From positions 682,001-746,000 of the forward strand of contig JAHQRK010000021.1 of the NCBI GenBank assembly GCA_019828595.1: a DNA stretch of 64,000 bases. The letters are read 5' to 3'. Within the stretch, counting starts at the first letter, position 1; every line of letters starts with the position of its first letter. Below, piece after piece: positions 43,652 to 54,180 of this stretch. The position numbers and the translations under genes are program-made. The notes beneath the pieces were generated by a model. That model ran no database searches. It saw only the letters and a program-made list of their open reading frames with translations, and was not told where the DNA came from. This DNA comes from Aphanomyces cochlioides. Taxonomy: Eukaryota; Oomycota; Saprolegniomycetes; Saprolegniales; Verrucalvaceae.

Positions 43652-45012
43652 GTTTGAGAGCTACCCATTCTCGCCAAACGTGCCTGTGGCTGACTTTACA
43701 ATCATGGGATCGGTTCGTGGTAGAGCTATCCTGGCGATTTTTCCTTCATATTTCATGTGGAACAAGTCTGGTTCGTTGTGGTAAAATGTGACGGGCCCGT
43801 TGGTTTCCATCATGTTCACCACTATATTTTCTGCTTCATCGCCGCCTACAAAGCAAAAGTATGCTGGAATATCGTTGTTGGCAATCGCAGCTTGGAGAAA
43901 ACCAGGATCGTAGTCGGGGTCCATCATCAACACCATCATGCAAGACTGGCCTACCGAGTCGTTGAACCATCAGGTTCGAATATAAAGAATCGTTGACTCA
44001 CCTTGGTTTTCAGCCACGGTGCAAGCATACGACTTGGAGCAGCCGTTCTCGCATCCCATTGTTCCATCCGCGCAATAGTCTGCGCTGATGAACGCCGAGA
44101 TATTGATACTGTTGACGGAATAATAGTTGACCAAGTCATTGGACCGGACAAAATCGTGCCAAAAGTCAGCCGAGTACGATCACTGAAAGGTGCCTTGTCG
44201 ACGGCAAGACTGAGCTGCTTTTCGAAGTGCAAAGCGAGCTACCTTTGGTCGAGTTTGGGCCGATCAAGGCTTCATTCACGTTGCTTGTGAGTGTAAACCA
44301 TCCAGCTCTACATCAAATGCTTGACTGTGAGGGAACAAGGAGTAAAATTGCTTACTGGCCATAGTAGCCATTGCTCATTCGAGTGGATTCATTTGCGTAG
44401 ACGTTGAGGACTTTAAGTTTCGAGGCAGCTCACACCTCGGCATTGCAATGTGTTGGAACGCATGTGCCCAACCCCACAGACGACATTCGCTGAAAGACGA
44501 GACCGCCGCTATCGGTTTCAAAGTACGAGACATCGTAACCCAGCTACGAAATGTCGACTTTAAGTGGTCAGTGGTGGTTGCTGCTCACCACTTCTTGGAG
44601 GAGAATCGACAATGTCCACGACATCAAATCGTGGGAGGGCCATGCATTCCATTCGATGGTGAATGTGCCTTGAAATTGGCCCTGGCTAGTTTGCTCTCTA
44701 GTCGCAGTGTCGACTGTCTCGCCCACGCCATGCAGGATTTCTCCATCCCCAAAGCATTTGGGTTGGTAGGCCGTCGTGAGATATTGCCGCTTGTCGTTGA
44801 TCTACACAGACTGTGAATGGATGAAGTCAAAGATTTCGTTGAACTTTGAATCGTGCGCTTTGAAGTGCAGGGTGTAGCCAAGGGTAGATCCGACGGTTTT
44901 GACCATCTCGGGCCATTGGATCGACGCCCAACGTGGCCGAGACGTTCGCGACCCATGCAGCATCGAGGCACGTGCGTCGAAGTGTGTCAAACGACGACGG
45001 TTCGCTTGCCAT

Positions 45013-46071
45013 TGTCTGAAGTCAGGTCTGGAACAATAGTTATGTAGCCTATTTATACCAATCCTATCAGTCACCTCACGAACATCCTCTCGTTGTGCCG
45101 ATCTTGCCGAACCAACGTGCGGTCCAAGTCTAGGATGTGCGTCAAACGGCAGTTGGACAGATTAACCACGATGCAATCAAAACGTGTCAAACTCATGTCC
45201 CGCGCTGTGCTCCACAAAGTCAGAACAGGTTCTTCTTTTGCTTTGAGATTGATTTGCTGGTCAGAGCAAAATTTATCCCAGCGTTGGTACCCACCAAGTT
45301 TCAGGTTTCACCATGCCAGTCTAGTTTAAAGCAAGCGTGCTATTCGATCATGCCCAACGCGGCCATATCAACTAGGATAAAGGTGGGCGAGACAGCCTTG
45401 ATGTGCGACTTCATTACAGATTGAAAGCAGAGCAGTCGGTACTTCTGAGATCTCTATTGGCTGGGTATCTGCTCTGAGTGAGGGCCTCGTGGCTGTGTTC
45501 AATGTTCATGATGATCCATGCATCGTGCATTCGATGCACGACATGAGGCAATCGGCGAGGGTTTCCTGCTGTCATTTATGTCTTTGGCGGCAAAAAATAG
45601 AGCGTATTACAATCGCTTCAAGGTGTGTGCACGTTGGGTGAAATATGGTAGCCATGTGTGGGTTCACCGTTTGGCCAGGAATGGAAATGACAAGAACACT
45701 TCGATGGACGATCCCGTGTGCATTGGTGTTCGCAAGTGTCATGAGCATCGATTTTCCCTTCAAGCAACGTAGGAGCCATACAAAGTGGGCTGTTCAATTC
45801 GGTGGTGACTACTCCGTCGTGTGATCCACTGTAACATTGCACCCATGTTGCCCTCGTAACCCGATCCACCTCGTGGCAGAACGCTCCAGAAATTGCCGAG
45901 TTGGGTGTATAACTCCTTTGAACACGTAACTATGGAAGAAAGCATGCGATTGTAGACAGAGACTCACGCTATGGATGCGTGTTGGAAAGATCAAGCAGAG
46001 TTCTGGAATGGATGCACTTGGACCATCACCTCGAGCGCACCGAAGTGCATTATTCAACCTTGTAATAGGGA
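45013..46071. other. intergenic between receptor cluster and transporter array
   Basis: About 1 kb. Minus frames at 45760-46057 and 45572-45763 are open but unrecognised. It holds promoters for the divergent receptor 3 and transporter 1 genes. Confidence 0.4.
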
Positions 46072-47829
46072 ATGTTCGACCAACGAGGTGGTATGTTAGG
46101 CGACCGGCCTAGTTTCGAAGACGGTCCGTCGTGTATTATCCTCGAATCTGGAAAGTGTTTATACTCGGAAGGAAGAGAGCCAACTCTGCTTGAGGATGGA
46201 GCGATTGTCGGTGGCGGCGCGTTGCGTATGTCTTCGAAAGAAGCATTGGCCTTGTTTGCACAGTACGCTGCCATCGGCTTCCTCTACGGCTTGATTCCAG
46301 CGCTCCAGTATCCCATCTTTAACAACTACCTCAAGCTCGAGGGATACCAAACAGCATCGTACACTCAACTCGTCACGATGGGATGGTCGTTCAAGGTCTT
46401 CTTTGGCATGTTGTCCGACTGTTTTCCCATCTTTGGCTACCGTCGAAAGTCGTGGATCCTCATCGGCTGGACAATCACCATGGTCAGTTTGATAGTCATG
46501 TTTTCCTCATCTCTCGGCGACCCCTACTGCAACGTTGAGAAGGCGACAAAGGAAGGTCGACCCCAGGCCTGCTCTGCCATCTACTCCAAGACGACCACGC
46601 GAGACAAGAAGTATTTCAACCTCGACGCTCCCAACAACGGCACATTGTTCATCATGTTGTCCGTGCTTGTGTCTTTTGGCTACGTCATGGCGGACTGTGC
46701 GGCCGATGCCATGGTCGTTGAATACGCTCAGCGTGAACCGATTGCCATCCGTGGTCGCGTCCAAACTGCCATCTACACCGTGCGGCAAATATTTATCACC
46801 GTCGCAAGCATTGTGAGTGGGCTTGGCTTGAACTCGCCCAACTATGGAGGCACGTTTTCATTCTCACTCAAACCCAACATCCCATACGGCATTTGCATGG
46901 TTCCGTGTGCGCTTGTCATCTTGACGACCATCTTTGTCCTGAAGGAAGACAAGAAACCAGGCACGCCCTTTCGGGAATACATCGATTTGTTCTGGAACTT
47001 GCTCCAACAACGTGTCATGTGGCAAGTCTGCGCTTTCCGGTTCATCAACAACGTCTTCTACAACATCAACACGACGGCATCGAGTCCGATTTACAACACA
47101 TGGGCAAAAGTCGCCCCCGTGAACGACGCACTGTCAGCTATTCTCGGGAGTATGATCTACACCGCCATCTTGATTGTGATGGGCAAGTGGGGTCTCCAGT
47201 GGAACTGGCGGTACTGCATTGCCGCCGGAACCCTTGGCGTCATTGCGGTTGATGGTATGGTCGCCTTCATCACGATCTGGAATATCCTTCGTAACCAGTG
47301 GTTCTTCACCGGCGTTAGTTTGCTCAATCAAGTCCCCGCTGGTGCTCGCTTCATTGTGTCGTTGTACTGCGCGGTTGAGATCGCCGATGTCGGCAATGAA
47401 GGCGCCACCTACGGTTTGGTCACGACGGTGGCTAACATGGCGATTCCAGTCGCCTCAGTCATCTACAAGATCACCGACTCTCACTTAAGGCTCTCCCAAG
47501 ACGACATTACCACTGACACATTTCGAGTGCGTACTGACGTCACGATCTCGTACTTGATCTCCTACTGCTGCAAGATCTTCAGTTTGTTCTGGTTATTCTT
47601 GTTGCCACCCCAACGCGGCCCGATGCAAGAGCTGAAGAAGCGAGGCAGCAAGAGCAAACTGGCTGGTGCGCTCTTGGTCGTCATGTTCATCTTGTGTTTG
47701 GCATTCTCGATCATATCGAGCATTATGTCCATCTTCCCCTCGACCAAGTGCTATCGCATTGCGGGTGGCAACGGCGTTCGTGACCCCACGACAGGCAAAT
47801 GCCCTGCTGTCCCGTTGAGAAATGGTTGA
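46072..47829 (+). CDS. BT1-family folate-biopterin transporter, copy 1
   Basis: Single-exon 585-aa membrane protein. The BT1/FBT signature is clear: GFLYGLIPALQYPIFNNYLKLEGYQTASY, then WSFKVFFGMLSDCFPIFGYRRKSW, then about 12 membrane helices in MFS style (MADCAADAMVVEYAQRE; NVFYNINTTASSPIYNTWAK; FIVSLYCAVEIADVGNEGATYG). It ends with a conserved Cys-containing tail (STKCYRIAGGNG). The N-terminal ~50 residues are acidic and cytoplasmic. Family members move folates, biopterin or related pteridines across membranes; the substrate of this copy is unknown. First of three intact plus-strand copies. 46727-47224 is identical to copy 3. Confidence 0.88.
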   Translation: MFDQRGGMLGDRPSFEDGPSCIILESGKCLYSEGREPTLLEDGAIVGGGALRMSSKEALALFAQYAAIGFLYGLIPALQYPIFNNYLKLEGYQTASYTQLVTMGWSFKVFFGMLSDCFPIFGYRRKSWILIGWTITMVSLIVMFSSSLGDPYCNVEKATKEGRPQACSAIYSKTTTRDKKYFNLDAPNNGTLFIMLSVLVSFGYVMADCAADAMVVEYAQREPIAIRGRVQTAIYTVRQIFITVASIVSGLGLNSPNYGGTFSFSLKPNIPYGICMVPCALVILTTIFVLKEDKKPGTPFREYIDLFWNLLQQRVMWQVCAFRFINNVFYNINTTASSPIYNTWAKVAPVNDALSAILGSMIYTAILIVMGKWGLQWNWRYCIAAGTLGVIAVDGMVAFITIWNILRNQWFFTGVSLLNQVPAGARFIVSLYCAVEIADVGNEGATYGLVTTVANMAIPVASVIYKITDSHLRLSQDDITTDTFRVRTDVTISYLISYCCKIFSLFWLFLLPPQRGPMQELKKRGSKSKLAGALLVVMFILCLAFSIISSIMSIFPSTKCYRIAGGNGVRDPTTGKCPAVPLRNG

Positions 47830-48060
47830 CTGTGCCTGAATACAAATCAAAGTAATATATTTTACGTGGCTCTGCTAGTATCACTTCGTTGGCTACGATG
47901 GATTTGAATTGACAGACAAGTTCTCTGTCATTCACGGCTGCGGGTTCGATACTCTGAGACCCACTGTGGAAATCATTTGATGATTGGTAAAAATTGAATA
48001 ACTGACACCTGCTAGCATCTCGGCAACAGTTTTCACAGGTTGTTATATTTATAAGTTCTT
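47830..48060. other. short intergenic region after transporter copy 1
   Basis: 3' flank of the transporter gene. No gene or repeat recognised. Confidence 0.4.
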
Positions 48061-48419
48061 ACGACAGCGATGGCGGTGGAATGAACACTATGGAGGTCCT
48101 TGTTGCGAGGCTGTCCAATATGTAGGAGTGAACAGTGCCGCTACCAATTCCAAAGAAGCTAGACAAGTGGTCGTTTGATATTGCATTGCCGCATGTGCCC
48201 AAATAATAAATACCAATAAATAATGCTCAACAGGGGCTTTGTGTAACTTACCATGTGCAGACGTGAATGCTGGAGTGGATTCCAGCACCAAACAAGCCTC
48301 TCCAAAGATATCCGCTGCAAACGGAAGAATTTACGAAAGCGAGAGTCGGGTAGGTACCTTGCTGCTGCTGACTCGAAAACCGGAGTGTTCATTCTATTTC
48401 TACGTTTACGATTGGACAA
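48061..48419 (-). pseudogene. decayed transposase fragment (PIF/Harbinger-like)
   Basis: The minus strand encodes FRKFFRLQRISLERLV in one frame and SSFFGIGSGTVHSYILDSLA in another. These resemble the N-terminal pattern of PIF/Harbinger-type DDE transposases (FRM...F..L, then a helix-turn-helix with FG.....TV...). The pieces are frameshifted, and no DDE catalytic core was seen. Assignment rests on motif likeness only. Confidence 0.35.
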
Positions 48420-49680
48420 AAAGTCAAGCTGCCAAAAGTTGGCAGTGGGTCCAAGTGATCACTTCGGGGCTGGTTCGAGAGGGGTTTGCAGGCTCCAGGA
48501 GCCGACAATCGGATCTCTTCCTGGAGCCATTTCCAGTGTCATTCAAAGCAATGCCAATGATTCGGATCCATCACCCAGTCACCAGACGCAATGACCTCTT
48601 GTCCACATTGTCATCCTCACGACACCTCCAATTTACGGATTTTAGAGATTTGGACGAGGCCAAAGCAGTGCGATCTCTATCGATTGATAGCTCAGCTCTT
48701 ACCGACGATAGAATCGGATCCAGCCGTGTCATCCTCATGTGCCAAGTGTCGCACCACCAATGTCGTCAACGAAGACGTTTGACTTTGCTATAACTTTACC
48801 GTCGTCAGTCGAGCTTTGTATTCTTGCAGAGTTTTAGCTACGATAGGAAGACGAGTTTGGCCATGCCCGTGACGACGCCGCCAACGCAGAGGCTCGATAT
48901 TGAGTGTATTCTAGATGGCCTTGGAGATACCAGTTGGAATCTGTGGCCAAAGCGCGAGAGTCCAAATGTGCCACTCAGTCATCGACTTCGGCAGGACAAA
49001 GACGCTGAGGCCAGGACGACGGGGGACATCCATTGCAACGCCTCCTTGGTGTGATGGATTGACAGTGTGAATCGTTTCTCAATCTGGAGACATGGCTGTC
49101 ATGCATTACTCTCTGGATACAAGGTGAACCCATCAGATTAGGTCTTCGGCAAGTGTTTTCGCACAAAGTCCTCCCGTCCGTGAGTTCACCGTGGAAGGAA
49201 TAGTTGACTGCTGCTCTCTAAATTCGCATCAACAAGCAAGTCGCAATCCTCTCTTCGCTCGTCTCCATCACATGGATACAGTCGGTACTCGATTTAACGT
49301 ACCCTTCAACTTAATAACTTATAAGAGGTTTTAGTTCTGAGGGAGGGGGCACATGTATAAGAAAGACTTCAAGGGTTTAGGATCAAATATTCACGTACTA
49401 AAGTTTATCTGCATAAACGAATATTTAACAAAATATTAATAATACAAAGGTATTATATTATAATCGGTACGTTAAATGGACTACCGACTGTAATTCTGAC
49501 GAAACGTTTCCATGAAATTGAATCCAGAGGACTCGTCGTTCGTCCGAATTCGAAAATCCAAGGAGACTGGCGATGTCTCCTTGGGATCCTCTGACGAACA
49601 TCGTCCACTACAGAGCGGAAAGCAACAACCGAGCAAATTTCAATCTCTTGTGATCGTTGCGTGGTCGAAGTCGAAGCTGA
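48420..49680. other. intergenic, no gene recognised
   Basis: Short frames only; 49320-49480 is AT-rich. Nothing identifiable. Confidence 0.4.
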
Positions 49681-50151
49681 CTATGCGGCAGCCATGTGTC
49701 CATCGTCGTGTAGTATTTTGTATGGGTAGTTGATGGGTTGACACCTTTCAAACTGGACAATCTTCATGTTTTGCCGTGGATCTAGAACCACAGCAAGTGT
49801 GTCCTTGGGGCCTGGATGAATATATCGAGGCATTAGAACACGAAGAGTCAAACTACGTGGCGTGAATTTCAATGCCATTCCCCCTCTTGGGCGTACTTAC
49901 GACAGACGAGAGCTCCACATGGTGGCGTATGCAATGGAATTTAGCTTTGTGACATTGCACACCTGGATGTGCGACTCCATTAGACACGGTATAAGAGGAA
50001 AAACGAATGCAATCGTCCACCCCAGGAGGTTAGCGGCACCACCCCGGTACTTAAATAAGGAAAAATTTAGGGTAAAGCTCCTCAGGGTTTGTCCGTGCCA
50101 GCTGAAACTGCGCCGCCAAGCAGCTCCTGAGCCTGGAAAGTCCTTCGCCAC
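49681..50151 (-). pseudogene. fragment of an unknown gene upstream of transporter copy 2
   Basis: Minus strand, two segments bridged by a plausible GTAAGT...CGTAG intron (about 49862-49898). The sequence reads ...HIQVCNVTKLNSIAYATMWS then LTLRVLMPRYIHPGPKDTLA. Its upstream part is cut into by the small inverted-repeat element at 50017-50279. A similar short motif (IQVC...AYATIC) occurs on minus upstream of transporter copy 3, so the fragment may have been duplicated with the transporter unit. Function unknown. Confidence 0.35.
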
Positions 50152-50279
50152 GGCTGAGCAGCATGTACGTCTACCCTGTTCAACTGCAACGCACTCTTGT
50201 TTAGGCTCCTAGGCACACAAAAGCAACATATGTTTCTTATTTAAGTACCGGGGTGGTGCCGCTAACCTCCTGGGGTGGT
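50017..50279. mobile_element. MITE-like element with 43-bp perfect terminal inverted repeats
   Basis: 50017-50059 is the exact reverse complement of 50237-50279 (ends ccaccccaggagg / cctcctggggtgg). The 177-bp interior encodes nothing recognisable. Size and TIRs fit a non-autonomous DNA transposon; I could not see a target-site duplication. It lies about 130 bp upstream of transporter copy 2 and could contribute promoter sequence. Confidence 0.7.
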
Positions 50280-50409
50280 GCCTTTATCCGTCCCCACGAC
50301 GTGGTCGATGGCAATGGTCGCCAATTGTTCTGCCAACTGCGCTCGATCTATTCTTCCCCACGATCTCAAAGTGCACCCACGACCATTTCCCAACTCGCTC
50401 TGAAGCCCA

Positions 50410-52173
50410 ATGAGCACGACGAGAGTGTTTTCACACCGGAATCATGGCTTGGAGGAGCGCTTGTCGTATATCCACTCGGCCAACTATGAAGCTGAAAAAG
50501 ATCTCTACACGAAAGAACACACACCTGGCGAGCTTGACGATGGAGCGATTGTCGAAGGTGGTGCGTTGAACATCACGTCCAAGGAGGCGATGGCCTTGTT
50601 TGGCCAATACGCCGCCATCGGATGCCTCTACGGTTTGATTCCAGCGCTCCAGTATCCCATCTTTAACAACTACCTCAAGCTCGAGGGATACCAAACGGCG
50701 TCGTACTCGCAACTCGTCACGATGGGATGGTCGTTCAAGGTCTTCTTTGGCATGTTGTCGGACTGCTTCCCCATCTTTGGCTACCGTCGAAAGTCGTGGA
50801 TCCTCATCGGCTGGACGATCACCATGGTGTGCTTGCTTATCATGGTCTCGTCATCCCTCGGTGAACCATACTGCAACGTTGAAAAGGCCACGGCTGAAGG
50901 TCGCCCCACGGCCTGCTCTGCAATCTACTCCAAGACCAACGACACGGACAAGAAGTATTTCAACCTCGACGCTCCCAACAACGGCACGATGTTCATCATG
51001 CTGTCTGTGCTTGTGTCATTCGGTTACGTCATGGCGGATTGCGCTGCCGATGCCATGGTCGTCGAGTATGCTCAACGTGAACCGATTGCCATCCGTGGTC
51101 GTGTCCAAACTGCCATCTACACCGTCCGTCAAATGTTTATCGTTGTCGCCACCATCGTGAGTGGTTTTGGCTTGAACTCGCCAAACTACGGTGGTACCTT
51201 CTCCTTCTCGCTGAAGCCCAACATCCCATACGGCATTTGCTTGGTTCCATGTGTGCTTGTGGTGTTGACGACGATCTTTGTCCTCAAGGAAGACAAGAAG
51301 CCTGGTACTCCCCTTCGTGAATACATGAGCATGTTTTGGAACTTGCTCCAACAACGTGTCATGTGGCAAATCTGTGCTTTCCGATTCATCAACAACGTTT
51401 TCTATGGCATCACGACGACGGCGGCAAGTCCAATGTACAGCACATGGGCTAAGGTTGCTCCGTTGAACGATGCTCTCTCGTCCATCCTTGGTGGCTTGAT
51501 CTACACGACTATTTTGATTGTCATGGGCAAGTGGGGTCTTCACTGGAACTGGCGGTACGCCATTGCGGCCGGAACCCTTGGTGTCATGTGCGTTGATGCC
51601 ACCACCGCCTTCATCACGATCTGGGATGTTCTTCGCAACCAATGGTTTTACAACGGCGTCGGTTTGGCCGATCAAATTCCTGCCGGCATTCGCTTTATTG
51701 TGTCATCGTACTGCGCCGTGGAAATCGCCGATGTCGGAAATGAAGGCGCAACCTACGGTTTGGTCACGACGGTGTCCAACTTGGCCAGTCCGTTTGCATC
51801 TGTGATCTACAAGATCATCGACTCCAACTTTAAGCTTTCGCAAGACGACATCACGTCGGATACGCATGAAGTGCGGTTGGACGTCACATACTCGTACATC
51901 ATTTCCTACTGCTGCAAGATCTCTAGCTTGGTGTGGCTCTTCATGTTGCCTCCTCAACGTGGCCCCATGCAAGAATTGAAGAAAAACGGCGGCAAGAGTA
52001 AACTTGCTGGTGCGCTCTTGATCATTGTCTTCCTCTTGTGTTTAGCTTTCTCGGTCACAACGAGCATTATGTCGATCTTCCCCTCCACCAAGTGCTACCG
52101 CATTGTCGGCGGCAACGGAAAGCTCGACCCCAAGACGGGCAAATGTCCTGCTGTCGTATCACGAAAGGGTTGA
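50410..52173 (+). CDS. BT1-family folate-biopterin transporter, copy 2
   Basis: 587 aa, single exon, same layout as copy 1 with a diverged N-terminus (MSTTRVFSHRNHGLEERLSY) and several substituted helices (GITTTAASPMYSTWAK; FIVSSYCAVEIADVGNEGA). The tail reads GKLDPKTGKCPAVVSRKG. The 5' half is nearly identical to the broken minus-strand copy 4 (50747-51160 matches the inverse of 58573-58986), so copies 2 and 4 are the closest pair. The substrate is unknown beyond the family (folate/pteridine). Confidence 0.88.
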   Translation: MSTTRVFSHRNHGLEERLSYIHSANYEAEKDLYTKEHTPGELDDGAIVEGGALNITSKEAMALFGQYAAIGCLYGLIPALQYPIFNNYLKLEGYQTASYSQLVTMGWSFKVFFGMLSDCFPIFGYRRKSWILIGWTITMVCLLIMVSSSLGEPYCNVEKATAEGRPTACSAIYSKTNDTDKKYFNLDAPNNGTMFIMLSVLVSFGYVMADCAADAMVVEYAQREPIAIRGRVQTAIYTVRQMFIVVATIVSGFGLNSPNYGGTFSFSLKPNIPYGICLVPCVLVVLTTIFVLKEDKKPGTPLREYMSMFWNLLQQRVMWQICAFRFINNVFYGITTTAASPMYSTWAKVAPLNDALSSILGGLIYTTILIVMGKWGLHWNWRYAIAAGTLGVMCVDATTAFITIWDVLRNQWFYNGVGLADQIPAGIRFIVSSYCAVEIADVGNEGATYGLVTTVSNLASPFASVIYKIIDSNFKLSQDDITSDTHEVRLDVTYSYIISYCCKISSLVWLFMLPPQRGPMQELKKNGGKSKLAGALLIIVFLLCLAFSVTTSIMSIFPSTKCYRIVGGNGKLDPKTGKCPAVVSRKG

Positions 52174-54180
52174 TCGTCATGTAATAAAACAATTTGTATC
52201 GAACGCACGACGCATTCTCGTGAGAGCTGCGCTGATATTGATTTTAGCGCCAACGTGATTCGCACGCGAATGTCTTGTCAGTATGCTCGCAGTCAAACGA
52301 GATCACTTCAGGCAGAATTTCGTCATCACCGACGATATCACAAAAAACTTTTATCATGTCTGACCCAGACGTTGCTCTGAGGTGGCGTCGGTGGCGCGAT
52401 CGCAGGCCGAGTCAAGGTCGAATTCAAGAGTGTCTGCTGACCTCGAAGTATGACAAGTCTGCATGAACGCTTTGTATGTACACATAAGTGCGCGAGGCAT
52501 GGTTGCGAAACCAACTCTGGTGTGTGCTACTCACTCTGGCGTGATTGCCTGGACAAACCCAAGGGACATGAGCCTCGAAGTGCACCGACCACGCCAATCT
52601 TGACGTGGTTGAGGAGGAAGCGTGGTTGCATTTGGGATGATCATAAATTTATTTGTCACCTCATTTTACATATCCGCACTTCAGCTGTAATGCTGACAAC
52701 TGGAGATCGCCAAGTCAACCACAATGGCTGAGCCCGAAATGGTTGACGCAGTAGAAGAACATGCCTTCCTTCAGGATGCTCGTGCTTCGTCGAGATAAGT
52801 CTGCAAAAGGCCGACGTATTTAGCTTGGTAAAAATCTTGCTTTGGCTCGTTAGAATAGAGCGGTATGACTTGAGGAGATTCTTGGCTGATCTATTGATGT
52901 GCAGCGGTTTGTCGAGAGTTTTGTGCACAATGCGACTCCAACTGTCCAGAAGGAGCTACACTACTGGAAAGCATACTTTGGTGGTGCGTTGGGATGTGTC
53001 AACTAGAGATACGGCTGGTGTGGGCATGTTGAAGGGAAAATATTTGGAGGATCTTTGGCAGAGGAGCTGGACTGTTGCTTTCGTGGATGACGCAAGATAA
53101 AGCAAATACGGTAGACTCGATGGCAGGAATCTTAAGGGGGATGGGAGCACCAGTCGTAGCTGAGCCACTGGGATTTGCCAAGCTGGCCATCATGAGGCGT
53201 TTCGAGCTGTAAAACCAATTCACTCCAATCTCTGGATATTGCATTGTCTCTAGTATCGCGCTTGCGGTACTCACACTATCCAAATATCCAATTCGTATAC
53301 CCACCGTTGGCACCCGAGTTAGCTCCCAGCTCGAGAAAACGTGTGAACGACAAAATGTGGGGCCGTCAGTCAACGTCAGACTGAAAGGCAGCCTGGTGTC
53401 CCCGTTTCTGCCGTGACAACGTCTAAAATGCCATAGCTTCAATGATTCACGAGGAGACGAGAGCACAAGAATATCTTTATCGACGAATTACTCCTCTTGC
53501 TTTGAAGGAAAATGGGATGCACCCATCCCATTTAGGTAGTTTTGACAACAATGTCCAAATTTTGGACGTTGTTGTCAAAACTACCTTGACGATATGCCCA
53601 TGAGCAATGCTCTTGATCCTTTGAGTTCGTGAGCCGAACTACGCCTTAGTTTGCATGAAGTCCTTGGCGACGTCAGAGGACCGAATAAAAGCTTGAACTT
53701 GTAATGGACATTTCAAATGTATCAGCCCAGCTGTAACGTTATACATACGTAGTTTGGGTGCCAAGACACTTGACGTCAAAATGGACGATCCAGCGAGCTC
53801 TGCTGTATATTTCGCGATTAGAACTGTCCATGAGCTCGATTTGAAGCTTTAGAGACGGCATGCCATGAGAAAGAGTGGAGTAAAACAACCTCGTCTGGTT
53901 TTTCAACTCTGCACTGCTCGCACCAGGCAAACCCATTCTGGCCGTGCAAATCGTGGCGTATGCAACGAGAACGTGCGATGGGACATGGCGGAAAATGCAC
54001 ACCTGGATGAATGGCCCCTGGAAAAAAGAAAGCTTGCAATTTGCAGTCAACAAGGTTGTTACGTACGATGTGGCGGCCAAAGTGGAATACGCTAGCAGTA
54101 TTCCACGACCAGATCTGGATCTTCACTTTGTCTTTCGCAACATGAACCACTGTATATTTTCAAACGTACCCTCAACGACG
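52174..54180. other. 2-kb spacer between transporter copies 2 and 3
   Basis: No complete gene. Minus frame 52999-53466 (155 aa) can be read with a GTGAGT...TTACAG intron near 53210-53273 but matches nothing I know. Minus frames 53739-54150 overlap an in-frame N-terminal extension of copy 3. Two hairpins lie at 53510-53586. Confidence 0.4.
53510..53586. repeat. two adjacent hairpins
   Basis: Hairpin 1: 10-bp stem, 53510-53519 with 53524-53533 (aaatgggatg / catcccattt). Hairpin 2: 26-bp arms on either side of 53560, 53534-53586, with one mismatch and essentially no loop. Could be a fold-back element or an old TIR pair. Confidence 0.75.

Larger units (their letters stand above)
41645..45012 (-). 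pseudogene. class C 7TM receptor, paralogue 3, with two stop codons
   Basis: Starts MASEPSSFDTLRRTCLDAAW at 45012 and follows the exon plan of paralogue 1. Two in-frame stops interrupt the ectodomain. TGA at 44432-44430 replaces the Trp of the conserved EVW motif. TGA at 44182-44180 lies after the residues GTF-Q, where paralogue 1 has Arg. Downstream, 43272-41988 is identical to paralogue 1, so the 7TM part is pristine. Beyond 41988 the C-terminal tail runs on to 41645 in sequence unrelated to the other tails. A 60-bp tandem duplication lies near the start of the exon at about 43630-43540. It may be a recent pseudogene; sequencing error or readthrough cannot be excluded. Confidence 0.75.

Noticed and set aside
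53944..54180. 79-residue N-terminal extension of transporter copy 3
   Set aside because: Not present in copies 1 and 2 and overlaps a minus-strand frame; the conserved start is the Met at 54181.
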